Shown: one piece after another, positions 31,496 to 39,610 of the stretch
Position numbering within the stretch: the first letter of the stretch is position 1
Layout: each line of letters starts with the position of its first letter
Translations under genes and position numbers: made by a program
Assembly: GCA_016706545.1 (NCBI GenBank)
Contig: JADJJK010000077.1
Span: forward strand, 124,001-188,000
DNA: 64,000 bases
Direction of reading: 5' to 3'
Source of the DNA: Myxococcales bacterium
GTDB lineage: Bacteria; Myxococcota_A; Polyangia; Haliangiales; Haliangiaceae
The notes under the pieces: generated by a model
Told to the model about the DNA's origin: nothing
What the model saw: the letters and a program-made list of their open reading frames with translations, nothing else
Databases searched by the model: none

Positions 31496-32251
31496 ATGGA
31501 TGTTGCTGGTGTCGCTGAGGGCGCTGACGTCGCGGGGGGAGCGGCCGGGCCGGTGCTCCTGGAAGCCCGAGGGCTGCGAAAGGTATACGGATCCGGCGCT
31601 TCGGAGGTCCGCGCGCTCGACGGCGTCGACTTTGCGTTGCACCAGGGCGAGATCGTGGTGCTGCTTGGGCCCTCGGGCAGCGGCAAGTCCACCTTGCTCA
31701 ACTTGCTGGGCGGGCTGGACATCCCCTCCGGCGGCACGATTCGCTTTGATGACCATGACTTGACGAAGGCTTCTGGCGAAGCGCTGACCCGCTATCGCCG
31801 CGATCACGTGGGCTTCGTGTTCCAGTTCTACAACCTGATCCCCAGCCTGACGGCTCGCGAAAATGTTGCGCTGGTGACCGACATTGCTTCGCGCCCGATG
31901 ACCCCCGAAGAGTCGCTTGCCATGGTCGGGCTTGGCGAGCGGCTGGACCACTTCCCCGCCCAGCTCTCGGGCGGCGAGCAACAGCGCGTGGCCATCGCCC
32001 GGGCCATCGCCAAGAACCCTCAGCTCCTCTTGTGTGACGAGCCCACGGGCGCGCTCGACAGTCACACGGGTCGCCTGGTGCTGGGCGCCATCGCCGAGGT
32101 CAACCGGCGGCTGTCCACCGCGGTCGCCGTCATCACGCACAACGCGGTGATCGCCGGGATGGGTGACCGGGTCATCAGCCTGGCCGACGGCCGCATCGTC
32201 AGCGAGACGCGCAACGCCCATCGCCTCTCTCCCCTGGAGATGAGCTGGTGA
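31496..32251 (+). CDS. ABC transporter ATP-binding protein (MacB/LolD type)
   Basis: The protein is 251 aa with start ATG 31496. Walker A GPSGSGKST, Q-loop VFQFYNLIPSLTARENV, signature LSGGEQQRVAIARAIAKNPQLLLCDEPTGALDS and switch His (VITHN) are all intact. The 'NLIPSLTARENV' Q-loop region and short length are typical of LolD/MacB-type subunits, which power mechanotransmission rather than substrate passage. The stop overlaps the GTG start of the permease in GTGA, so the two are coupled. First gene of a three-gene export operon. Confidence 0.95.
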   Translation: MDVAGVAEGADVAGGAAGPVLLEARGLRKVYGSGASEVRALDGVDFALHQGEIVVLLGPSGSGKSTLLNLLGGLDIPSGGTIRFDDHDLTKASGEALTRYRRDHVGFVFQFYNLIPSLTARENVALVTDIASRPMTPEESLAMVGLGERLDHFPAQLSGGEQQRVAIARAIAKNPQLLLCDEPTGALDSHTGRLVLGAIAEVNRRLSTAVAVITHNAVIAGMGDRVISLADGRIVSETRNAHRLSPLEMSW

Positions 32252-34617
32252 AGCGCCCACGCGCTCTCCAGGTCAAGCTGGCGCGGGATCTGTGGGCCGC
32301 GCGCTGGCAGGTCGTGACCATCGCGCTGGTGATCGGCGCCGCGATCAGCGGCCTTTTGTCCATGGTCGGCACGTACCGCGCGCTGTCAGGTTCGCGCGAG
32401 CTCTACTACGAGCGCACGGACTTCCCCGATGTCTTCGTGCATCTTGGCCGCGCGCCCGAGGCCATCGTCGCGCGGCTCGGCGCCATCGCGGGGGTGTCCT
32501 CCGTGGCGTCGCGGCTGACCGAGCCGGCGGTGGTGAAGGTGGAGGACATGGAGCAGCTGGCCACCGCGCAGGTGCTGTCGCTGCCGGGCGGCAGCCAGCC
32601 CACGCTCGAGGGCCTGGTCTTGCGCAGCGGCCGCAACGTGGAGCCTGGCCGCACCGGGGAGGCGTTGGTCCTCGAGGCGTTCGCCACCGCGCACGGGTTG
32701 GTGCCAGGGGATGAGCTGCGCGTCACCTTCGGCGGCCGCCAGCAGCGGGTGCGCATGGTGGGCACCGTGCTGTCGCCGGAGTTCGTGTTCTCGATGGGCG
32801 CTGGCGCGCTGATGCCGGATGACAAGCGCTTCGTGGCCCTGTTTCTGGGCCGCGACGCGGTGGAGGCGACGCTGGGCGCCAAGGGCACGTTCAACGACGC
32901 CGTGCTGCGCCTGGCGCCAGGCACCGACGCGATCGAGGTGGCCCGCGCGGTGGATCTGGTGCTGGCGCCGTTTGGCGGGCGCGGCGCGGTGGTGCGGGAA
33001 GACCAGCCGTCGCATCGCTTTGTCTCTGATGAGCTGGCGCAGCTCGAGACCATGGCGATCCAGATCCCGGTGCTGTTCCTCCTGGTCGGTGTCTTCCTCA
33101 TCAACGTGGTGCTGTCGCGGCAGGTCGCCACGCAGCGCGAGCAGATCGCGGCGCTGCGCGCCCTGGGCTACAGCGCAGGCGCGGTGGCCCGGCACTACCT
33201 GGCCTTCGTGGTGGTGGTGGCGGTGCTCGGCAGCGGCGTCGCCGTGGTGGCCGGCGAGCTGATCGGCCGCGCGTTCTGCGCGCAGTACGCGAAGTTCTTC
33301 CGCTTCCCGGTGCTGGCCTGGAAGCTCGATGTCGACCTGGTGGCGATCGGCGCCGGGGCCGCCATCGGGGTGGCGGCGCTGGGCGCGCTGCGCGCGGTGC
33401 GCCAGGCCGCCAGCTTGCCGCCCGCCGAGGCCATGCGTCCGCCGTCGCCGGCCCGGTACCGAAAGGGGCTGCTGTCGCGGCTGGGCCTCTTGCGCCTGGT
33501 GCCGCCGACCGGGCGCATGGTGGTGCGCGAGCTGGAGCGGCGGCCGCTGCGCGCCGCCATCTCGGTGCTGGGCCTCGGCGCGTCCATCGGCCTCGTGATC
33601 GTCGGCAACTTCACGCGCGACACCATCGATGACCTGATGGACTCGCAGTATCAGCGCGCCATGGGCAGCGACGTGACGGTGGTGCTCACGCGCGGGGCGT
33701 CGCTGGAGGTGCTGCGCAGCGCGCTGGCCTTGCCGGGCGTGCTCGACGTCGAGCCCACCGCCGCCGTGCCGGTGCGCCTCCACGCCGGGCACCGCCGCCG
33801 CGACCTGGCCATCACCGGCGTCGCCGCGGACTCGCGGCTGCGCACCATCCTCGATCGACGCGGTCGGCCGATCGTCCTTGACCGTCGCGGCCTCACCCTG
33901 GCGGTGGCCATGGCGAGCCGGCTCGATGTCCGGGTGGGGGACGTCATCACCGTCGAGCGGCTCGACGACCACCGCACCCGGCAGGTCGAGGTGGTGGCGC
34001 TGTCCGACGAGATGGTCGGCCGCACCGCGTACATGGGCCTTACCGAGCTGGCCGCGCTGTGGGGCGAAGAGCCGACGAGCCACGCGCTGCTCCTGCAGGT
34101 GGATCCGCTGCGCCTGGGCGAGCTGCAGCGTCGGCTCGCCACCTTGCCGGGGGTGGCGCAGGTTGCGGAGACGGCGACCTTCCTGGCCGCCTTCGAGGCC
34201 ACCACCGCGAGCTTCAGCCTCACCATGACCGCCATCGTGCTGGTCTTCGGCTTGGTGATCGCGATCGGCGTGGTCTACAACAACGGCCGCGTCACCCTGG
34301 CCGAGCGCGAGCGCGAGCTGGCGACCCTGCGCGTCCTGGGCTTCTCTGGCGACGAGGTCTCCACCGTGGTCATCGGCGAGATGGCCGCCCATCTGGTGGT
34401 GGGCATCCCGCTGGGGCTGTGGCTCGGCACCCAGATGGCGGACGCGATCATGGGCGCGGTCGACGCCGAGCGCTACCGGATGGCGGCCACCATCTCCTTT
34501 CGCACCTACGCGCTGGCGGCGCTGTCCGTCGTCGCCGCGGCGGCGGCCACCGCGATGTCGGTGGCGCGTCGGCTGCGTACTCTCGACCCAAGCTCCGCCC
34601 TCAAGGCGCGAGACTAA
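32248..34617 (+). CDS. FtsX/MacB-like ABC transporter permease, duplicated type
   Basis: The protein is 789 aa from GTG 32248. A first membrane helix (VVTIALVIGAAISGLLSMVGTY) is followed by a periplasmic MacB-like domain. A first FtsX domain lies near residues 270-390 (VLFLLVGVFLINVVLSRQVATQREQIAALRALGYSAGAVARHY). A second helix and periplasmic domain follow, and a second FtsX domain (MTAIVLVFGLVIAIGVVYNNGRVTLAERERELATLRVLGFSGDEV) closes the protein. The double FtsX layout (about eight helices) is typical of large permeases in efflux or lipoprotein-handling systems. Substrate unknown. It partners with the ATPase and the adaptor. Confidence 0.93.
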   Translation: MKRPRALQVKLARDLWAARWQVVTIALVIGAAISGLLSMVGTYRALSGSRELYYERTDFPDVFVHLGRAPEAIVARLGAIAGVSSVASRLTEPAVVKVEDMEQLATAQVLSLPGGSQPTLEGLVLRSGRNVEPGRTGEALVLEAFATAHGLVPGDELRVTFGGRQQRVRMVGTVLSPEFVFSMGAGALMPDDKRFVALFLGRDAVEATLGAKGTFNDAVLRLAPGTDAIEVARAVDLVLAPFGGRGAVVREDQPSHRFVSDELAQLETMAIQIPVLFLLVGVFLINVVLSRQVATQREQIAALRALGYSAGAVARHYLAFVVVVAVLGSGVAVVAGELIGRAFCAQYAKFFRFPVLAWKLDVDLVAIGAGAAIGVAALGALRAVRQAASLPPAEAMRPPSPARYRKGLLSRLGLLRLVPPTGRMVVRELERRPLRAAISVLGLGASIGLVIVGNFTRDTIDDLMDSQYQRAMGSDVTVVLTRGASLEVLRSALALPGVLDVEPTAAVPVRLHAGHRRRDLAITGVAADSRLRTILDRRGRPIVLDRRGLTLAVAMASRLDVRVGDVITVERLDDHRTRQVEVVALSDEMVGRTAYMGLTELAALWGEEPTSHALLLQVDPLRLGELQRRLATLPGVAQVAETATFLAAFEATTASFSLTMTAIVLVFGLVIAIGVVYNNGRVTLAERERELATLRVLGFSGDEVSTVVIGEMAAHLVVGIPLGLWLGTQMADAIMGAVDAERYRMAATISFRTYALAALSVVAAAAATAMSVARRLRTLDPSSALKARD

Positions 34618-34633
34618 CGCTGGAGCCAACGAC

Positions 34634-35809
34634 ATGAAGTGGATCCGAAGACTCATCCTGATCGTGACCGCGGCGGCGGCGCTGGCGGCGATCGTGCTGG
34701 CGCTGTTGCCGCGGCCGATCGCGGTGGACGCCGCGGCGGCCATCTCGGGGCCGATGACGGTCACCATCGACGAGCTGGGGCGCACGCGGGTCAAGGACCG
34801 CTACCTGGTCTCGGCGCCGCTCGGGGGCGTGCTCGGGCGCATCGAGCTGGTGCCAGGCGACGCGCTCGACACCGGCAAGGTGATCGCGCGCATCACGCCG
34901 TCCGCGCCGCCGCTGTACGACGCGCGGACGCGGGCCGAGCTCGCGGCTCGCATCGACATCGCGCGGGCCGGCCTGTCCCAGGCGCGCTCGTTCGCGGAGC
35001 GCGCCGCGGTGGCGGACAAGTTCGCCGAGGAGGAGCTGGCGCGCATCCAGGTGCTGGCCGAGCGCGCGGCGCTGGCGCGCCATGAGGTGGAGCGCGCGCA
35101 GGTGGAGCGCGACAGCCAGCGCAAGATGCGAGAGAGCGCGCAGTTCGCGGTGCGCGCCGCCGAGCACCAGGTGGCGCTGGCGGTGCGCTCGCTGGCCAGC
35201 GCGCAGAAGACCACGCAGGGCGAAGAGCTGGTGATCGAGAGCCCGATCAAGGGGCGCGTGCTGCGCGTGCTGCGCGACGATGAGGGCGTGGTGGCGCCTG
35301 GCACGCCGCTGGTGGAGCTGGGAGATCCTGCGGCGCTGGAGGTGGTGGTGGAGGTGCTGACCTCGGACGCGGTGGCGATCTCGCCGGGCGCGGCGGTGGG
35401 CATCGACGGCTGGGGTGGCGCGCCGCTGCGCGGCCGCGTGGTGCGGGTGGAGCCGAGCGCGGTGACCAAGGTCTCGGCCCTGGGGCTCGAGGAGCAGCGG
35501 GTGACCGTGGTCATCGAGCCGGCCAGCCCGGGCTGGGAGCGCCTGGGCGACGGCTTCCGCGTCGAGGCCCACATCGAGGTGTGGCGAGGGGAGTCGGTGC
35601 TCCAGGTGCCCGCGTCTGCGGTGTTTCGCCACGGCGAGTCGTGGGCGCTGTTCGTGGTGACCGAGGGCAAGGCGCGCCTGCGCGAGGTCAAGCTCGGTCG
35701 GCGCGCTGGTCGTACGGTTCAGCTCGAGGCTGGGCTCACCGCTGGTGAGCAGGTCATCTTGCACCCCTCGGATCGCGTCACCGACGAGATCGGCGTGCGC
35801 ATCCGCTAG
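34634..35809 (+). CDS. HlyD/MacA-type periplasmic adaptor subunit
   Basis: The protein is 391 aa with start ATG 34634, 17 bp after the permease. One N-terminal membrane anchor (LILIVTAAAALAAIVLALL) leads to a lipoyl-like half-domain (RYLVSAPLGGVLGRIELVPGDALDTGKVIARI). A long alpha-hairpin follows (LAARIDIARAGLSQARSFAERAAVADKFAEEELARI...), then the second lipoyl half (IESPIKGRVLRVLRDDEGVVAPGTPLVELGD) and beta-barrel/membrane-proximal domains. With the two upstream genes it completes a MacAB-like tripartite exporter lacking its own outer-membrane channel gene here. Confidence 0.92.
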   Translation: MKWIRRLILIVTAAAALAAIVLALLPRPIAVDAAAAISGPMTVTIDELGRTRVKDRYLVSAPLGGVLGRIELVPGDALDTGKVIARITPSAPPLYDARTRAELAARIDIARAGLSQARSFAERAAVADKFAEEELARIQVLAERAALARHEVERAQVERDSQRKMRESAQFAVRAAEHQVALAVRSLASAQKTTQGEELVIESPIKGRVLRVLRDDEGVVAPGTPLVELGDPAALEVVVEVLTSDAVAISPGAAVGIDGWGGAPLRGRVVRVEPSAVTKVSALGLEEQRVTVVIEPASPGWERLGDGFRVEAHIEVWRGESVLQVPASAVFRHGESWALFVVTEGKARLREVKLGRRAGRTVQLEAGLTAGEQVILHPSDRVTDEIGVRIR

Positions 35810-35861
35810 GCGAGCGGGTCGCTTGGGTTGCGCGGCGCTCCGCCGCTTCCCGAGGCAGTTC

Positions 35862-35915
35862 CTCGCCGCTGTTTCCACGCCGCTGTTTCCTCGCCGCTGT
35901 TCCTCGCCGCTGTTA
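35862..35915. repeat. Tandem CTCGCCGCTGTT repeats at a convergent gene junction
   Basis: Four imperfect units of 13-14 bp (core CGCCGCTGTT) fill the space between the adaptor gene and the convergent small Cys-rich gene and touch the latter's stop codon. Confidence 0.7.
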
Positions 35916-36095
35916 CTCGCCGAAGATGCGCTTGAGCCAGCCGCGCGCGCCGCCGCTTGGGCCGCTGGCCTGCCGCTCCTCGCGGCACTTGCAGCGCTGG
36001 GCGGGCGGCACATCGGCGAGCACCTGCTCGATGTGGGCGCCGCAGCCGGCGAAGGTGGGACGTCCACAGGAGCGGCAATCGATGCGACGGCACAT
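35913..36095 (-). CDS. Small Cys-rich, zinc-ribbon-like protein downstream of thioredoxin
   Basis: The protein is 60 aa with start ATG 36095, only 2 bp after the thioredoxin stop. The sequence MCRRIDCRSCGRPTFAGCGAHIEQVLADVPPAQRCKCREER has Cys spaced C-x4-C-x2-C-x7-C and a final CxC, suited to one zinc or thiol site. The tail ends LKRIFGE. The first 45 residues look conserved in character while the linker is Gly/Ser-rich. Tight coupling to thioredoxin suggests a redox or metal role; that is inference. Confidence 0.72.
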   Translation of the reverse strand: MCRRIDCRSCGRPTFAGCGAHIEQVLADVPPAQRCKCREERQASGPSGGARGWLKRIFGE

Positions 36096-36097
36096 GG

Positions 36098-36484
36098 TCA
36101 GACGCTCCTCGCGGCGCCGGCGCCAGCGCCGCCTTGCCGCTGCGCGTTGCGGCGGACCTCGTTCATGTCGAGCGCCCGCACCTTGCGGATGACCTCGTCG
36201 AGCGCAGGCCCCGGCAACACCCCGGCTTGCTTGGTGAGCAACACGCCGTCCCGAAAGACCATCAGCGTAGGGATGGCCTGGACCTTGAACGCGGCGGCCA
36301 GCGCCTGTTCGGTCTCGGTGTTGACCTTGCCGAACACCACGTCCGGGTGACGGACCGCGGCGGCCTCGAACACCGGCGCAAACGCTCGACAGGGGCCACA
36401 CCAGGAGGCCCAGAAATCCAGCAGGACAATCCCCTTGTCCACGGTGGTGTGAAAGTTCTTCGTGGTGATAGTGCGGGTCGCCAT
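36098..36484 (-). CDS. Thioredoxin
   Basis: The protein is 128 aa with start ATG 36484 behind GGAGG. It contains the classic thioredoxin core: VLLDFWASWCGPCRAFAPVFE with the WCGPC active site, the strand VVFGKVNTETEQALAAAFKVQAIPTLMVFRDG with cis-Pro in IPT, and the closing helix GPALDEVIRKVRAL. A 20-residue C-terminal extension rich in Arg/Gly/Ala is unusual. It is cytosolic (no signal) and upstream of, probably co-transcribed with, the Cys-rich small protein. Confidence 0.95.
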   Translation of the reverse strand: MATRTITTKNFHTTVDKGIVLLDFWASWCGPCRAFAPVFEAAAVRHPDVVFGKVNTETEQALAAAFKVQAIPTLMVFRDGVLLTKQAGVLPGPALDEVIRKVRALDMNEVRRNAQRQGGAGAGAARSV

Positions 36485-36634
36485 GATCGCCTCCAGGATA
36501 CTTCGTTCGTCATGAGCCACCATGCGACAAAAGGATTCACCTCTTGATGCAAGGATGGTGACGTTCGATAGCTTCCTGGTAAGCACCCTCGCTTGGTCGC
36601 GCAAGTCGCCGCGTGAAGCTCGTGGCCCTGGGGG

Positions 36635-37507
36635 TCAGTCAGCCGGCGGGAGGTTGCCGTTCTTGGCCACCGGCACCATCAGGTGCGTCGCATCCTTGAG
36701 CACCACGGGGACCTGCGGGAGATTGACAAACAGCGGGTTGAGGTGGCGCAGCATCAGGTTGACCGGCGCGATCACGGCGGCGGGGGCCGCGGTGAACTTC
36801 TCAAGATCGATCCAGCGCAAGGTCGAGAGCACGGCCGCGGGGATGGCCTGGTTGTTCTTGCGGACCGGCACGCAGAGCTGGCGCTGCGGGGAGCCCAGCG
36901 CCAGCTGATGCGCCGGGATGTTCGCCAGCAGCGGGTTTAGCTGGTGGAGGGTCAGCGTGAACGCTGGGTGCTGATCTGGGATGGTGTCCCAGCACTCGAG
37001 GTCCACGTAGCGGGCGAACTGCAGGATGTTGTCCGGCGGCATCTGGTTGTTCTTGGCGATCGGCACGCAGAGCTGCGCTGGTCGGGTGAGCCGCACGCCG
37101 TGCTGCGGGAGATTGGCGAGGACCGGGTTTAGGTGGGTGAGGCCCAGCGGCACCGGGTTGGGCAGCGGCTGGGCGTCGACGCGATAGCAGGCAAAGTCGA
37201 TGTAGCGGATGAACGGCAACGCGGCGGCGCTGGGGCCGCTGTTGTTCTTGCGCACCGGGACACAGGTCTGCTGCAGCTCGCGCAGCACCACCTGGTGCGC
37301 AGGCAGTCCCAGGCCCACCAGCACCGGGTTTAGGTGGGTGAGGTTGACGTTCTGGTTGATCGCCGGCCCCGGCGTCTTGAAGCACTCGAGATCCAGGCCC
37401 GAGACGAGCTCGATCGGCGTTGGCAGCACCTGCGCCTGGGACGCGGAGGTGTGAATGGTGAGCGCGGCGGTCGCGGCGAACATCGCGAGGACAGGACGTG
37501 AGATCAT
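36635..37507 (-). CDS. Secreted protein of four DUF7450-like repeats
   Basis: The protein is 290 aa with start ATG 37507 behind GAAAGAGG. A signal peptide (MISRPVLAMFAATAALTIHTSASQA) precedes four tandem units of about 65 residues, each with the pattern 'D-x-E-C-[FYW] ... L-x-H-L-N-P-[VL]-L ... V-x-L ... LCVPV-x-KN', as in LDLECFKTPGP / LTHLNPVLVGLGLP / TCVPVRKNN. Two Cys per unit are kept in the first three units; the fourth has lost both (LEKFTAAPAA, LMVPVAKN). I recognise this as DUF7450-like; the function is unknown, and repeats of this sort are common on secreted myxobacterial and actinobacterial proteins. Confidence 0.82.
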   Translation of the reverse strand: MISRPVLAMFAATAALTIHTSASQAQVLPTPIELVSGLDLECFKTPGPAINQNVNLTHLNPVLVGLGLPAHQVVLRELQQTCVPVRKNNSGPSAAALPFIRYIDFACYRVDAQPLPNPVPLGLTHLNPVLANLPQHGVRLTRPAQLCVPIAKNNQMPPDNILQFARYVDLECWDTIPDQHPAFTLTLHQLNPLLANIPAHQLALGSPQRQLCVPVRKNNQAIPAAVLSTLRWIDLEKFTAAPAAVIAPVNLMLRHLNPLFVNLPQVPVVLKDATHLMVPVAKNGNLPPAD

Positions 37508-37751
37508 GAGAGCCTCTTTCTGGGCGAGCTGCCGCCCGGCGAGTGGCCTTTGCACCGCCTGGGCCAGCGCGCGGCGCCGCGATGGCGAGGACTTGCGGTC
37601 GCTCGCCAAGGCAGCACTGGCACGCGCGTGCGCCGCAGGCGCGCCGATTCGGCAGGCGCCTCGCGGCGGGCGGCGCCGGGCTTCGCGGTCCGCGCCGGAG
37701 TTTCCGGCGCTCCGCGCCACGCAGCCCCGCGCAACACAGCACAACCCCGGG

Positions 37752-37795
37752 GCGAATACAGGGCAAATACAGGGCAAACCCAGGGCAAATACAGC
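37752..37795. repeat. 11-bp tandem repeat (GCAAATACAGG), four copies
   Basis: Units start at 37752, 37763, 37774 and 37785 with few differences. The array is AT-richer than its surroundings and lies 25 bp before the TetR operator, in the divergent promoter region, so it could bind a regulator or bend DNA. Confidence 0.8.
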
Positions 37796-37819
37796 GCAAT
37801 AGGGTTTTGTGAATCTCCG

Positions 37820-37837
37820 CTAGACCGAGCGGTCTAG
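37820..37837. promoter_or_regulatory. TetR-type operator CTAGACCG-AG-CGGTCTAG
   Basis: A perfect palindrome with 8-bp arms around AG lies 37 bp before the probable TetR start. TAGACC-N4-GGTCTA is the operator class recognised by LmrA/YxaF-like TetR repressors, so autoregulation is expected. Confidence 0.82.
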
Positions 37838-37873
37838 GCAGTGATAGGAACGTCCAAGTTCAAGATCTCTGCC

Positions 37874-38549
37874 ATGGCCGCAAAGTCCCCTCCCTCGATC
37901 TACCGCAGGCGCCGCGAGCCCGACGGGCCCAGGCCCTGGCGGCAGGCGCCGCGCGCCCGCCGAGATCGACACGCGCTCGAGGATCTTGCAGGCCTCGTTG
38001 CTGCTGTTCCGGCAGCGCGGCTATCACGGCGTGGGGATCAGCGAGATCTTGGCGCTGGCAGAGGCCCCCAGGGGATGCCTCTATCACCACTTCCCCGGCG
38101 GCAAAGATCAGATCGCGGTGGAGGTGGTGGAGCTGGTGGCGGCGCGCGTGGTCGACGTGCTCGCCGATCCGTTGGCCACGACCACCGCCATGGCGCTGCG
38201 CGAGTTTGGTGCGCGCCTGCGCAAGTGGATGCAGCGCACCGCGCGCGAGCAGAGCGACAGCGCGTGCGCGGTGATCGCCTCGCTGGCCGCCGAGGGCGAG
38301 TCCTCCACCGCGGTGGCGCTCGCTGCCAAGCTGGCGTATGAGCGCATCGCCGCGGTGCTGGCCAGCCGGCTGCAGGGCGAGGGCTTCCCGCCACCGGCCG
38401 CTCGAGAGACCGCGTTTCTGGTGATCGCGCTGGTGGAGGGCGCCGGGCTGGTCAGCCAGACCATCAAAGATCCTCGTCTGTTCACCGCCGCCATCGAGCG
38501 CGCGGTGGCGCTTTGCGAAGTTGTCCCCCCGCGAGAGGTTTCGTCATGA
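37874..38549 (+). CDS. TetR/AcrR-family (LmrA/YxaF-like) repressor, apparent frameshift near the N-terminus
   Basis: The helix-turn-helix and ligand domain are intact in one frame: EIDTRSRILQASLLLFRQRGYHGVGISEILALAEAPRGCLYHHFPGGKDQIAVEVV, followed by the all-helical C-terminal domain to 38549. That frame has no ATG or GTG start (only a TTG inside the first helix). The proper start is probably ATG 37874 (MAAKSPP) in another frame, joined near 37885-37900 through one extra base to STAGAASPTGPGPGGRRRAPAEIDTR. The palindrome at 37820 is its likely operator. The stop overlaps the next start in ATGA, so repressor and NTF2-like protein are coupled. Confidence 0.85.
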
Positions 38550-39019
38550 GTCGTGCGGTCATCGAGAATTTTTATGCAGCGTTCGCGCGCCTGGATGGCG
38601 CCGCGATGAAGGCAGCCTACGCCGACAACGCCACCTTCGAGGATCCGGCGTTTCGCCTGCAAGGCAAGGAGCGCGTCGGCGGCATGTGGACCATGCTCAC
38701 CGAGACCATCCGCGCCAAGGGGCAGGACGTGTGGAAGCTGGAGGTGAGCGCGATCACTGACAGCACCGCGCACTGGGAGCCGACCTATCGCTTCAGCGCC
38801 ACCGGGCGAATGGTCCACAACATCATCGACGCTCGCTTTGTCTTCGACAACGACGGCAAGATCGTCGAGCACGTGGACCACTTTGACTTCTGGCGCTGGT
38901 CGCGTCAGGCGCTGGGGCCCGCGGGCCTGTTCCTTGGCTGGTCGCCGATGTTGCGCAAGAAGGTGCAGGCCACCGCGAGCCGCAACCTGGAGTCGTTCCT
39001 GGCCAAGCGCCAGAAGTAG
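38546..39019 (+). CDS. NTF2-like protein controlled with the TetR repressor
   Basis: The protein is 157 aa with start ATG 38546, overlapping the TetR stop by four bases. The typical NTF2-like start VIENFYAAFARLDGAAMKAAYADNATFEDPAF is followed by the strands WKLEVSAITDSTAHWEPTYRF and NIIDARFVFDNDGKIVEHVDHFDFWRWSRQALGP. This subfamily ('HFDFWRWSRQALG') is common beside TetR regulators, and a small hydrophobic ligand or its turnover is likely. It could be the repressor's target enzyme. Function not proven. Confidence 0.82.
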   Translation: MSRAVIENFYAAFARLDGAAMKAAYADNATFEDPAFRLQGKERVGGMWTMLTETIRAKGQDVWKLEVSAITDSTAHWEPTYRFSATGRMVHNIIDARFVFDNDGKIVEHVDHFDFWRWSRQALGPAGLFLGWSPMLRKKVQATASRNLESFLAKRQK

Positions 39020-39123
39020 TCCGGTGGTTCGCGGCCAGCCGGCGCGGGTCCTGCGACCAGCCACCGCGCGCACCCGGGCGGTCACAGGTTGCGCCGACGC
39101 GGCCTTGGCGGCAGGATGGCGGC

Positions 39124-39528
39124 GTGTCTGAACAAGCCGGGAGCACGCCGTTTGACCTCATGGGTGGCGCGGAGCGCGTGCGCGCGCTGGTCGAGCGGTT
39201 CTACGACGCGATGGAGGCGCACGAGCCAGCGCTGACGGCGTTGCATCGCTGCGATGAGCAGGGCCGGATCCCGCGAGAGTTCCGCGATCGGTTCGCGCTG
39301 TTTCTCATCGGCTGGCTGGGCGGGCCGCAGGAGTACATCGAGCGGTATGGTCACCCGGCGCTGCGCATGCGGCACGCGCGGGTCATCGTGGATGTGGCGA
39401 TGCGCGATGCGTGGCTGCGCGCCATGACCGAGGCGATGGACGGCGAGCAGGTGGCCGGCCCGCTGCGCGGCTTCCTGGACAAGCGCTTCGCCGAGGTCGC
39501 GGATTTTCTGCGCAACGTCGCCGATTGA
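39124..39528 (+). CDS. Group II truncated haemoglobin
   Basis: The protein is 134 aa from GTG 39124. The two-over-two globin pattern is visible: helix B with the distal Tyr (RALVERFYDAM), the loop-F region PQEYIERYGHPALRMRHARV with proximal His in LRMRH, and helix G Trp in MRDAWLRAM, the group II (GlbO-like) marker. Such globins bind O2/NO and act in nitrosative or oxidative protection. Monocistronic, convergent with the following gene. Confidence 0.92.
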   Translation: MSEQAGSTPFDLMGGAERVRALVERFYDAMEAHEPALTALHRCDEQGRIPREFRDRFALFLIGWLGGPQEYIERYGHPALRMRHARVIVDVAMRDAWLRAMTEAMDGEQVAGPLRGFLDKRFAEVADFLRNVAD

Positions 39529-39610
39529 CGGATCCCTGCGCTGGCGCGTGGCGCTGGCGCGTGGCGCTGGCGCCTGGTCCCACCGCGCGCCCTGGCGAGC
39601 TGTGGCCAGC

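Noticed and set aside
32386..34794. 802-codon open frame antisense to the ABC permease
   Set aside because: The permease frame has membrane helices and FtsX motifs; the antisense frame is compositionally biased His/Arg/Gln sequence.
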